This document shows, piece after piece, positions 6,884 to 13,824 of a DNA stretch of 36,248 nt; position 1 is the first letter of the stretch, and every line of letters starts with the position of its first letter. Below the pieces are notes generated by a model, which was given only the letters and a program-made list of their open reading frames with translations, did no database searches and was not told where the DNA came from. Location: contig JARIDJ010000019.1 in assembly GCA_029267175.1 (NCBI GenBank), positions 1 to 36,248 of the forward strand, given 5' to 3'. Position numbers and translations under genes: made by a program. The DNA is from Psychrobacter sp. Lineage in GTDB: Bacteria; Pseudomonadota; Gammaproteobacteria; Pseudomonadales; Moraxellaceae.

Positions 6884-7795
6884 CTAGCTCACCGCTGTCA
6901 CGCTTTGTTGTAGTCCTTGCCTTATGCTTGTCACGTCATGCATGGGCAGCGGCTTTGGTGAGTTGTCTTGTTGATCCTCGACACTTTGATCATCACCGTC
7001 GCTACTACCAAACGCCTCAACTTCATAAGCCTCCTCACTATCAATCTCAAAGCAAGAGTTCACATAGCCTTGCTTGGCTGTGGCCTCTAAAGCTGCTTGA
7101 TCAAAGCCGTGCTCGCTCAGCTCATTGTCAATCGCTCGTGCATCAGATACCGCCTCTTTGAGCGTTACCCCATCACGTAGCGTTAAATCAACAAAGTAAA
7201 TCGGCGTCCGATAGCTTTGTGTCGTGCTCTTACCTCTTAGCGTGAGCTGTAGTGGTAAGCAAGATAGCTTATCGCCTGACACCGCTGCAAAGTAGCTTAA
7301 GCGTGCGGCAAGCGTTCTAATACTATTAAAGCCTGTGGTGCGAAAGACAAAGGTACCAAGCTCATCGTCTTCACTTAAATTAACGTAGAGACGTCCGTAA
7401 GGCTTACAAGCGCCACCTTGCGCCAGTGGACAGCGATCAGGTGAGGGACACGGCAACTGCTCTACACCGTTAGTGGTTCGACGCTGGCATTGTTCGCCGT
7501 CGCCAACACATAGCGGTCTGCCCGATTGTCTATCGAACAGCGTGTATTCTGCTCGTAGATTGAGCTCAGGATCATTAAACAGCATACGCACAGGTATTTG
7601 CCGAAGCTTATCGGTTTTGCTTTTACGTAGCACCTCGTCTAGGGGATGGTTAATCCAGCCGTCTTTATTTTGAACTTGGCTGGTAATGGTGAATTGATCG
7701 TCTTTAGCAGGTAAGCGTTTGCCATCTTTTACGATGACACGTCCAATGCTAATACGACCGAGTACAGGCGGGATTATCGTTAGACCTTTAATCAT
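6884..7795 (-). CDS. Phage/ICE hydrolase or metal-binding protein, RDF-like
   Basis: 303 residues. The N-terminal half holds a cysteine-rich segment (about residues 96-135) with CVGDGEQC, LPCPSPDRCPLAQGGACKP and then GRLYV. This cysteine pattern is typical of a group annotated in phages and SXT-like elements as hydrolase or metal-binding protein, which resembles Gp3-type recombination directionality factors. It probably binds a metal ion. The C-terminal 70 residues are acidic and Ser/Asp-rich and look disordered. It is the last gene of the minus-strand run 39-aa protein / DUF932 / YqaJ / this gene, and ends at its own terminator. AAGGA lies eight bases before ATG 7795. An RDF role would require a partner recombinase, none of which is visible here, so it is tentative. 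Confidence 0.65.
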   Translation of the reverse strand: MIKGLTIIPPVLGRISIGRVIVKDGKRLPAKDDQFTITSQVQNKDGWINHPLDEVLRKSKTDKLRQIPVRMLFNDPELNLRAEYTLFDRQSGRPLCVGDGEQCQRRTTNGVEQLPCPSPDRCPLAQGGACKPYGRLYVNLSEDDELGTFVFRTTGFNSIRTLAARLSYFAAVSGDKLSCLPLQLTLRGKSTTQSYRTPIYFVDLTLRDGVTLKEAVSDARAIDNELSEHGFDQAALEATAKQGYVNSCFEIDSEEAYEVEAFGSSDGDDQSVEDQQDNSPKPLPMHDVTSIRQGLQQSVTAVS

Positions 7796-7834
7796 AGTGG
7801 TATTCCTTATTTTAATAGAGTGAATAAAGCAAAT

Positions 7835-7858
7835 AAAAAACCCACCTGTAAGGGTGGG
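7835..7858 (-). terminator. Intrinsic terminator after yqaJ-like gene
   Basis: CCCACC (7841-7846) pairs with GGTGGG (7853-7858). The minus strand continues with TTTTTTATTTG. It lies between the exonuclease gene and the RDF-like gene, so expression of the latter needs readthrough or its own promoter. Confidence 0.8.
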
Positions 7859-7926
7859 CGTTTATGCGCTTATTGTGGTTAGTAGGTTTATTGCATGAGT
7901 CAATAGTGTGCTTTTGGCATAAGCAC

Positions 7927-9030
7927 CTAATCGCTTAAGATGACAAAGCGGCGACTGCCTTGCTTGGTTTTACTAAATTGATTGAGCAATTCAGGGTGCG
8001 CTTTGATTACCGCTTTGCTATCGATACCAACACTGTCTTTAGAGCGCTTCCACGAGATCGCACCTTGATTGAACACAGCGACTTCGTTGTCTGCAATCAG
8101 CGTTTGCAGCTGATGCTTGACTTGATCGTGACGCTGCTCTAGATCTTCCATTGATGCGCGATAGCTAAGCAATTTATCGAACAGCTTGTTTGCGCCTTTA
8201 TCCTCTCGTAGATCAACCTTGCTTGAGGGCTTAGGGGTTGGATAAAGCAGCTTTAGGGCTTTCGCTGCTGACTCACTATGATCAGGGCTTGGTGGCGTGT
8301 CGGTCTCTACGTAGTGCCAGAATAGACGCTCATGCTCCATGATCGATGCAATCAAGCGCTCATCACGCTCAACCTTATAAATCTTCGCCTCATGACCGCA
8401 AAGCAGTACACAGATATGAGCAGCTTGTTTGCCTGTCACTGCCAGTTGATGTTGTACTTGGCACGTGACGTATAGCGGTACGCCATGCTTCCACAGCTTC
8501 ACGCCATGCTCTCCAGCGGTTTTGCATTCAAGTATTTGTACTTCCTCGTTACCTGTCACTGCATAGTCAAGATTGGCTAGCATAAAGGCTTTGTCGGTCT
8601 CAGGGTGCTGCAATATGGCATTGACGCGCCGTACCTTATTCCCTGTCTTTTCTTGGTAGTACTTAGCCACTATTGGTTCTAAGGTATTACCCCAGTACAG
8701 TGGCGCATAGCCGTCGATGCTCTCATCTAAATCTGAGCTTGCGCGTCCTGTCTTAATCAGCCATAGCTCTAGCATCGATAAATACGGATGAATACCGCAA
8801 GCAGCGGCAGCATCAGAGCTACCTACGCCTTGCTTGCGAAAAGCAAGCCACTGCTCACGGCTTAAGTCTTTGGTGCTCACTAAACGCTTAGGTGTTAAAG
8901 GTTGAGCAGCAGAGGTATTTATTAGCTTATCATCTACCTTAGCTTTAGCAGCGATAGGCGCTGTAACCTTAGCAGTTGAGCGCTTAGTGCGTCTTACTGG
9001 GGTTATCGTATTTAATGCGATCATGTTCAT
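7927..9030 (-). CDS. YqaJ-family (lambda Exo-like) viral recombinase nuclease
   Basis: 367 residues from the preferred start. A PD-(D/E)XK nuclease of the YqaJ/lambda exonuclease group, which resects double-stranded DNA 5' to 3' and works with a single-strand annealing protein. Visible motifs: GVGSSDAAAACG (about 69-80), EPIVAKYYQEKTG (118-130), catalytic Asp in ANLDYAV (about 155), and LECKTA with Glu and Lys (about 168 and 170). The first 60 residues are basic and low in complexity. ATG 9030 is chosen because GGAG stands just upstream; the frame stays open to an ATG at 9081 that directly follows a terminator T-run. No annealing protein (Bet/RecT) is seen beside it. It sits between the DUF932 gene and the RDF-like gene, each separated by a terminator. 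Confidence 0.9.
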   Translation of the reverse strand: MNMIALNTITPVRRTKRSTAKVTAPIAAKAKVDDKLINTSAAQPLTPKRLVSTKDLSREQWLAFRKQGVGSSDAAAACGIHPYLSMLELWLIKTGRASSDLDESIDGYAPLYWGNTLEPIVAKYYQEKTGNKVRRVNAILQHPETDKAFMLANLDYAVTGNEEVQILECKTAGEHGVKLWKHGVPLYVTCQVQHQLAVTGKQAAHICVLLCGHEAKIYKVERDERLIASIMEHERLFWHYVETDTPPSPDHSESAAKALKLLYPTPKPSSKVDLREDKGANKLFDKLLSYRASMEDLEQRHDQVKHQLQTLIADNEVAVFNQGAISWKRSKDSVGIDSKAVIKAHPELLNQFSKTKQGSRRFVILSD

Positions 9031-9076
9031 GGTGAACTCCTTCGATATATTGATTAAAGTGGTAAATGAGATAACA

Positions 9077-9109
9077 GGCATAAAAAAACCACGCGCTTAG
9101 GCGTGGTTT
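9077..9109 (-). terminator. Intrinsic terminator after the DUF932 gene, T-run/ATG type
   Basis: AAACCACGC (9086-9094) pairs perfectly with GCGTGGTTT (9101-9109). On the minus strand it is followed by TTTTTTTATGCC; that ATG (9081) is in frame with the YqaJ-like gene. Confidence 0.9.
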
Positions 9110-9134
9110 AGTTGTTTGAGTTTATTAAGGTAAT

Positions 9135-10127
9135 TTAGGCAATAAGCGCAAAGGCTTCCTCTAAGCTTTTGTCTTTCAGCTTAGCCCCTGCACCGAACCA
9201 AGCAGAGTCTAGTCTATGATCGGTGGACATCGCACGGCGCTCATGATCAACATACTCAGTCATAGCAGATAAAAGGCCATAAGCGGTATCACGCGCTGAG
9301 TCGAGATCGGCTCCGCGACCTTGACCGTTGAACATATTCATCACCTGATTCATAGCACGAGCATTAGGCACCGCATCCTTCTCTTTCTTAGCGCTGTTAA
9401 ACAGGATAATGTCGTTATCCTGATCATTGAACACACGGTTGAGATAGTTCGCCGCTTCTGCCTGAGTGACACGGCGCTGAGTGAGCTGCTTCATCTCATA
9501 CATGTGCTCGTTCCACTGCTTAACAGAGACGCCTAACTGCTGTTTGACGCGATCAGCATCAAAGGATGTGCTATGCGGTACTTTCACCACACCGCCACTA
9601 CCATCAGCAAGGCTTATCGCTAAGGTGTTATTACACACCACACGGATATTGGTAAACTGCGCGGTAGTTGCTAGAGTTCCATCACAAGCGGTTGCTAGCA
9701 ATAAATAGCCATTACTCACATCACCGCCTTTAAGGGTCATAGACTGACCAGTACGAGCCAATGCCCACATCTTACGGCCACCTTTTAAGATGCCTGCAGT
9801 TTCTAGCTCAAAGTGTGATTGCTCAGTAAGATCCCGATAAAACTCTAGGATCTCACGAGGTTGTACTTCTTGGTAGCGCTGACTGACTACGCTAAGTGGC
9901 TCTAGTGTGTCAGAGCGATATAAGACCTTATTGCTATCAAAGGGCATGATCAAGCTTTGACCTTTATCGTTGTTTGCCATATAGCTGACGCTTGATGACT
10001 CAATACGCCAGTCCATACCAGCCTCACGTGCCCAGACCTCGATTGGCTGGTTCTTAGGAAGCTGATTACCAAGGCCATGCCAAGGGGTATCGCCAACGAA
10101 CGCCATGTTTTCGATTAAATGTGCCAT
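9135..10127 (-). CDS. DUF932 phage/plasmid-like protein
   Basis: 330 residues, the usual length for the DUF932 / TIGR03299 group found on phages, plasmids and ICEs. Characteristic stretches are MAHLIENMAFVGDTPWHGLG at the start, LATACDGTLATTAQFTNIRV with VVCNNTL in the middle (about 140-170), and a C-terminal GAGAKLKDKSLEEAFAL. The biochemical function of the family is unknown; linkage with recombination genes suggests a role in element DNA metabolism. AGGA precedes ATG 10127 by nine bases. It follows the 39-residue cysteine protein by 31 bases and is probably transcribed with it, then stops at a terminator before yqaJ. Family assignment is firm, function is not. Confidence 0.9.
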   Translation of the reverse strand: MAHLIENMAFVGDTPWHGLGNQLPKNQPIEVWAREAGMDWRIESSSVSYMANNDKGQSLIMPFDSNKVLYRSDTLEPLSVVSQRYQEVQPREILEFYRDLTEQSHFELETAGILKGGRKMWALARTGQSMTLKGGDVSNGYLLLATACDGTLATTAQFTNIRVVCNNTLAISLADGSGGVVKVPHSTSFDADRVKQQLGVSVKQWNEHMYEMKQLTQRRVTQAEAANYLNRVFNDQDNDIILFNSAKKEKDAVPNARAMNQVMNMFNGQGRGADLDSARDTAYGLLSAMTEYVDHERRAMSTDHRLDSAWFGAGAKLKDKSLEEAFALIA

Positions 10128-10158
10128 AAGAGTATTTCCTGTGTTTGTAAGTTAAGAG

Positions 10159-10278
10159 TTAAATAAATGGTGTGAATAGCGTGAAGACACTTTGACAGCC
10201 ATCACAGCGATAAGAGTTTTGAGTAGCAGTCGACCCGCAGAGGGACAACGACTGATAGAACCAGCAACGTACTTTCAT
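10159..10278 (-). CDS. 39-residue cysteine-containing small protein
   Basis: A short gene supported by AAGGAGTCTTT directly before the ATG at 10278 and by its place between a terminator and the DUF932 gene. The product begins MKVRCWFYQSLSLCG and contains YRCDGCQSVF, so four cysteines are arranged like a minimal zinc ribbon (C-x8-C then CDGC). It is followed by a hydrophobic-aromatic end. An upstream in-frame ATG at 10302, which follows the T-run of the terminator, would make a 47-residue form, but the ribosome site favours 10278. Related short zinc-ribbon proteins are common in phage early regions. Function unknown; metal binding is inferred from the cysteine pattern. Confidence 0.6.
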   Translation of the reverse strand: MKVRCWFYQSLSLCGSTATQNSYRCDGCQSVFTLFTPFI

Positions 10279-10297
10279 AAAGACTCCTTTTATTAAC

Positions 10298-10330
10298 GGC
10301 ATAAAAAAGGTCTGCACTAGGCAGACCTTT
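10298..10330 (-). terminator. Intrinsic terminator after the Gp2-like gene, T-run/ATG type
   Basis: AAAGGTCTGC (10306-10315) pairs perfectly with GCAGACCTTT (10321-10330), loop ACTAG, followed on the minus strand by TTTTTTATGCCG. It lies about 97 bases after the stop of the HUH-protein gene and 20 bases before the 39-aa gene. Confidence 0.9.
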
Positions 10331-10426
10331 ATAGGTTAAAAGCGACAAGTATTAGCGAGTAATGCTAGATCTCATGAGAGTAGTATGTATTTGAAATTAG
10401 CTTGCTATAGGTATATCAAGGGCTAG

Positions 10427-11317
10427 TTAACTCTTAGGGTAGCTGCCGCGACCAAAGCTACGCATGTTCGGCAGCCATGCTTTAATGCGTTGCTCGTACT
10501 TATCAGGCCGCGTTAAATACAACGCTGTATTAACAGCATTATTTACCTCTGAGACATTATGTAAATGGATCATACCAATGCTAAGCGTACCCTGACGCTC
10601 ATAATCCTGTTTCTGCTTACTATCACTACAGTTAAAATAACAGCCTCTACCTTCTGTTATCTCAACCCATAGCTTACCGACTGCGTCGGCTAAGTACCAA
10701 TCTGTATTGCGCATATCGCCGTTATAAAGTAGTAGCAAATGACAATGAAGACCACCAGTATCAACGCCTTGCTCTATTGCCCACGCATGACCTCTCAAGT
10801 GCTCAAAGCATCCTCTTTTGTATCCAATCTCTTCTCTAATAGTACTCATATAGTCATGAAAGACGTCAATACTAACAGTAGATGCAAACTCTAGTTTAAT
10901 TTTGAGATCGACTCTCACAATAAGCAACCGTTTGTACTCATGTAAAAAATAGCTCAAATATTCAAAAAGGGATTGCCCATTACGGTTTTCTTGAAAAGCA
11001 AAGTTAATCTTAGCAGTAGCGAATTCATTTTTATAAAGACTAAGGCTATTCAAAAACTCTTGTGCCATAGCTTCATCCCAGAAAATTTCATTTGAGTATC
11101 GATTACCACAAACTAGATAGCAGCTACCTAGAAACCATTTAATCGAATAGGCGTAAACCAATTCGTCATTGTAGTGAAATAGTATTAGCTGATAGTAGCT
11201 ATTAAGCTGATCAGCTATTTGCTTGATAGTCATTTTGATTTTAGGGTCAAGTATATCGCTTACGAGTTTATCGACTTTGGCGACAAAGTAGTCGTGGCCT
11301 AAAAGTGTGTTCATCAT
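10427..11317 (-). CDS. Inovirus Gp2 / YagK-YfjJ-like HUH replication protein
   Basis: 296 residues. The second half carries the hallmark of the YagK/YfjJ C-terminal (inovirus Gp2) family: RGHAWAIEQGVDTGGLHCHL, in which His191-Cys-His193 is the HUH metal-binding motif of relaxase/Rep-type nickases. A later LYLTRPDKYEQ and an SFGRGSYPKS end are also typical. The N-terminal 130 residues are helical and specific to this group. Such proteins nick one strand and start rolling-circle replication or transfer, and are common on satellites and islands. The likely catalytic tyrosine cannot be assigned by eye. It is read divergently from the 362-residue orphan, and the 413-base gap between them holds hairpins that could be its origin. 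ATG 11317 or 11314 may be used; neither has a strong ribosome site. Confidence 0.8.
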   Translation of the reverse strand: MMNTLLGHDYFVAKVDKLVSDILDPKIKMTIKQIADQLNSYYQLILFHYNDELVYAYSIKWFLGSCYLVCGNRYSNEIFWDEAMAQEFLNSLSLYKNEFATAKINFAFQENRNGQSLFEYLSYFLHEYKRLLIVRVDLKIKLEFASTVSIDVFHDYMSTIREEIGYKRGCFEHLRGHAWAIEQGVDTGGLHCHLLLLYNGDMRNTDWYLADAVGKLWVEITEGRGCYFNCSDSKQKQDYERQGTLSIGMIHLHNVSEVNNAVNTALYLTRPDKYEQRIKAWLPNMRSFGRGSYPKS

Positions 11318-11730
11318 TTAGTACTGCCTAAAGTTATAAGTTCATAAGCTAAGGCAATTAGATAATTTCTTACTGATGTTGTTTAGTTGGGCTAAACAAC
11401 TCAGGAATAAGTGTAATTATATTAATAATATTATATACCGGATTGGAAGTTGATGAGGAAATGCGCTGCTGCAAGTAGGCAGATTTATGACATACCTGCC
11501 TAGACGAAATTTTATCATTTGGGGAGTTACGTAATAGCTGCTAGAGATCGATTCTATTAAAAACAACTATTTATTGATATTAATATAGCTTAAATGCTTA
11601 ATAGATGGTGATAAGCACTTGATAACAATTACTAAATAATTACTGACTGTACTACTTAATTTTTACTAATTGCTAACTACATTATTACTGTGTATATTAG
11701 TCATTAGGTGATCATTAGGAAGGCGTCTTC
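11318..11730. other. AT-rich divergent intergenic region, candidate origin
   Basis: Two hairpins stand out: GTTGTTTAG/CTAAACAAC (11378-11386 with 11392-11400, loop TTGGG), a perfect 9-bp stem; and TAGGCAG/CTGCCTA (11476-11482 with 11496-11502, 13-base loop). Bases 11600-11690 repeat ATTACT-like hexamers several times. A small stem-loop beside an HUH Rep gene is the usual form of a rolling-circle nick site, so this is a plausible origin; terminator or operator roles are also possible. The promoters of both flanking genes must lie here. Confidence 0.45.
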
Positions 11731-12819
11731 ATGTCAACATTACTGAGCTCAATAAAAAATATGAAGTACTCTCAGAGAGAGGTTGATTTCATTTTATATA
11801 ATTGGAGTTTGATAAATGATGAAGTTGACTGTCCAAATAATTTAAGTTATCTGAAGTACTTTTTTGAGTATTGCTTGGAGGAAAAAAAGAAGATAATTGA
11901 TCCCAGCTTTTTACAAAAGCATAGATTTCTTATGAATAACGAAGTGATTAGTTGGTTTAAAGATGACTTAAGAGCAGGCTTATTCTTATATGCGTTTATC
12001 TATTTCAACTATGGGAAATTAAATATAAACTTACGAGTTTATGGTGATTTTTTGAAAGATATAGTTATAAGTATTGACTGTTCCCATGAAAAAAATTATG
12101 GTCTTAATACTAGCTTCGTTAGTCAGTTTTTCAATAGCAGATCTAAGGCATTAATTTTGAAACAAGCACTTCAGTTTTATGGAACTTACAAAACTAAACC
12201 TAAAGACCTAAACTGGCTTAGCAATAGTGATAGAGAGCAGCTTGATTGGGCTACTGAATATCTTCAAGAACTAGGGCTATTGATTCAACCTTTTAATTTT
12301 CTAGCATCTGACGCTAAAGAAAACTACCTACAAATATGTGCCTCAATAGATGCATTAGATTTGCATACTGATTTAAGTTCAAAAATTAACAAGACAAAAG
12401 ATGAGAAACTTGATGCCGTTGATACAAACATGTATCTTGAAGGAGAGATATTTGTCACACCAATTATTGGGCAAAATTTTTCACATAGTAATAGTGGTCC
12501 TGTAACTCAGCATGCTAATTCAACTACTCCTATCAAAGAAGACAACCTACCAAAGCTTGTATTAAAAATGCAAAACCCTTTCCATACTGGATTTGAAAAT
12601 AGTGAGCTTAAAGTAAAAATACTTAAGAATATGCGAAACGCATGGAACCAAAAAGTTTTTAGAGATAAAAAGCCAGTTAAATCTGAGAAGCAGCTTAAGC
12701 TGCCTTATGGCTACAACAAGAAACTTGGTGAAATTGCAGAAGCATATGACGAAAATATGGTGGACTGCCTAAAGCAAATTTTAGATAAAGAGTACGATGA
12801 TGTTGTACCGCACAAGTAG
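11731..12819 (+). CDS. 362-residue orphan protein of the mobile element
   Basis: I do not recognise a family. The protein is soluble, with no signal peptide or membrane span. Residues 1-230 are rich in aromatic residues and helices (for example SQREVDFILYNWSLIND and LKYFFEYCLEEKKK). A polar Asn/Ser/Thr-rich stretch lies at about 240-265. The last 90 residues are basic (NMRNAWNQKVFRDKKPVKSE) and could bind DNA. AGGAAGG lies seven bases before ATG 11731, a strong ribosome site. It is divergent from the Gp2-like gene and the last gene before the attachment site at 13,008. Its position and basic end suggest an element-maintenance or replication role, but that is inference only. Its codon use is AT-rich compared with the backbone. 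Confidence 0.65.
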   Translation: MSTLLSSIKNMKYSQREVDFILYNWSLINDEVDCPNNLSYLKYFFEYCLEEKKKIIDPSFLQKHRFLMNNEVISWFKDDLRAGLFLYAFIYFNYGKLNINLRVYGDFLKDIVISIDCSHEKNYGLNTSFVSQFFNSRSKALILKQALQFYGTYKTKPKDLNWLSNSDREQLDWATEYLQELGLLIQPFNFLASDAKENYLQICASIDALDLHTDLSSKINKTKDEKLDAVDTNMYLEGEIFVTPIIGQNFSHSNSGPVTQHANSTTPIKEDNLPKLVLKMQNPFHTGFENSELKVKILKNMRNAWNQKVFRDKKPVKSEKQLKLPYGYNKKLGEIAEAYDENMVDCLKQILDKEYDDVVPHK

Positions 12820-13003
12820 AGCAACTTACTGCTGTTATTCAGATCAGACGCTAATGGTTAGATTGGCCATTGGAGCCGCTGACATACAAAGTGTTACTAA
12901 ATATTATAAGGTCCAAAAGACAACTTTAAGTATACTGCCGAGTATACTGATAGATTTTTGTTAATTATTACTTATATACATCAAAGACTTATATTCAAAA
13001 CAT

Positions 13004-13023
13004 GGTTCCGGCTCCGGGTACCA
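13004..13023 (+). other. tRNA 3'-end fragment, probable attachment site (attR-like)
   Basis: The sequence GGTTCCGGCTCCGGGTACCA ends like a tRNA gene. CCGGC would be the 3' T-stem strand, TCCGGGT the acceptor strand, A the discriminator, and CCA is encoded. No 5' half of a tRNA lies upstream, and an intrinsic terminator follows 13 bases later, as for a tRNA gene end. This is the expected scar of an element integrated at a tRNA 3' end. The full tRNA and the other att copy would lie left of the window. Confidence 0.55.
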
Positions 13024-13036
13024 TTATAGTAGTACA

Positions 13037-13071
13037 AAAAACCGCAAATTGTCATTATTTGCGGTTTTTTT
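13037..13071 (+). terminator. Intrinsic terminator beyond the tRNA fragment
   Basis: AAAAACCGCAAAT (13037-13049) pairs with ATTTGCGGTTTTT (13057-13069) with a 7-base loop and a T-run, active in both directions. It probably belonged to the original tRNA transcript and marks the start of the backbone. In the 12,820-13,231 gap I see only this, the tRNA fragment and the next terminator. Confidence 0.85.
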
Positions 13072-13165
13072 ATGGCTAATCGTTAAATAAAAAAGATGAG
13101 TTCTTTGAGATGTATAGGTCTATTAGATAAGACTGACATGATGATCACTGTAGTCGCTGCGCTTA

Positions 13166-13192
13166 AAAAACACCCAACAAGTTGAGTGTTTT
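13166..13192 (-). terminator. Terminator after the acidic lipoprotein gene
   Basis: AAACACCCAAC (13168-13178) pairs with GTTGAGTGTTT (13181-13191) with one mismatch. On the minus strand six T follow. It lies about 40 bases after the stop of the 13,232 gene. Confidence 0.75.
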
Positions 13193-13231
13193 AGTTAAAC
13201 CAAACCATAGCGTGTCAGGTTCAGTCGTTCT

Positions 13232-13591
13232 TTATTGTACGCCATCTGCTGGGGTCTGATCTAAGTTGGAGTTGTTTTCGTTGACATAGACCGTGTCATC
13301 CACCTGCTCTTCATCCTCTGCACCGCCTACCGTAGAATAATAAGCCTCAGCCTCCTCCCCATTCTCCTCTTCTGTAGCAGCAGCAGAAGTAGTAGCCGCG
13401 TCATCTGCAGCCACAGGGGTCATCTCGCTAGACTCGATATTAGTATCATTAGAGGCAACTTCGCCCGCCTCTGTATCCGTGTCGGCCATCGGTTCAGCTT
13501 CATTGCTACAAGCGCTTAGCACCATCGTACTCGCTAAGGTAGCCATCATAAGCTTGCTTATTAGCGCTTGCTTTGTAGATAACTTTACCAT
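13232..13591 (-). CDS. Small acidic lipoprotein
   Basis: 119 residues. A lysine-bearing start and hydrophobic segment end in the lipobox LSAC with Cys28, so it should be lipid-modified and membrane-attached. The mature part is low in complexity, dominated by Glu, Asp, Ala, Thr and Ser (for example EEENGEEAEAYYS), with no recognised domain, and resembles the acidic spacer-like lipoproteins common in this family. GAGGAG stands just before the ATG. It has its own terminator and no close neighbour on the same strand, so it is probably a single-gene unit. Function unknown; a surface or periplasmic role is inferred from the lipobox. Confidence 0.8.
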   Translation of the reverse strand: MVKLSTKQALISKLMMATLASTMVLSACSNEAEPMADTDTEAGEVASNDTNIESSEMTPVAADDAATTSAAATEEENGEEAEAYYSTVGGAEDEEQVDDTVYVNENNSNLDQTPADGVQ

Positions 13592-13824
13592 GTCAATCTC
13601 CTCAAGATTACTAAATAAGTATGGCTAAAATAAAAAGCTTAGCACTACCTATTCGCTCAAAATTACAGCTGTTAATCAATATATAAGCTCAAAATATTGC
13701 CTCAAGCTAAAGTTGATTCTTTTGTTAATTCTAATAATAAATAGCTTAACTAGTAGGAGGTTTTTGTTGGCTTTTATTATTGTATTGCTAATAGCTACAA
13801 TAAAAATGAGCAATCAAAGCGCAA

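Noticed and set aside
11731..12819. Integrase or recombinase
   Set aside because: I see no tyrosine-recombinase R..H.R..Y set and no serine-recombinase N-terminus.
13004..13023. A complete tRNA gene
   Set aside because: Only the T-stem/acceptor 3' part is present. No anticodon arm or 5' acceptor strand lies upstream, and the T-loop is not canonical.
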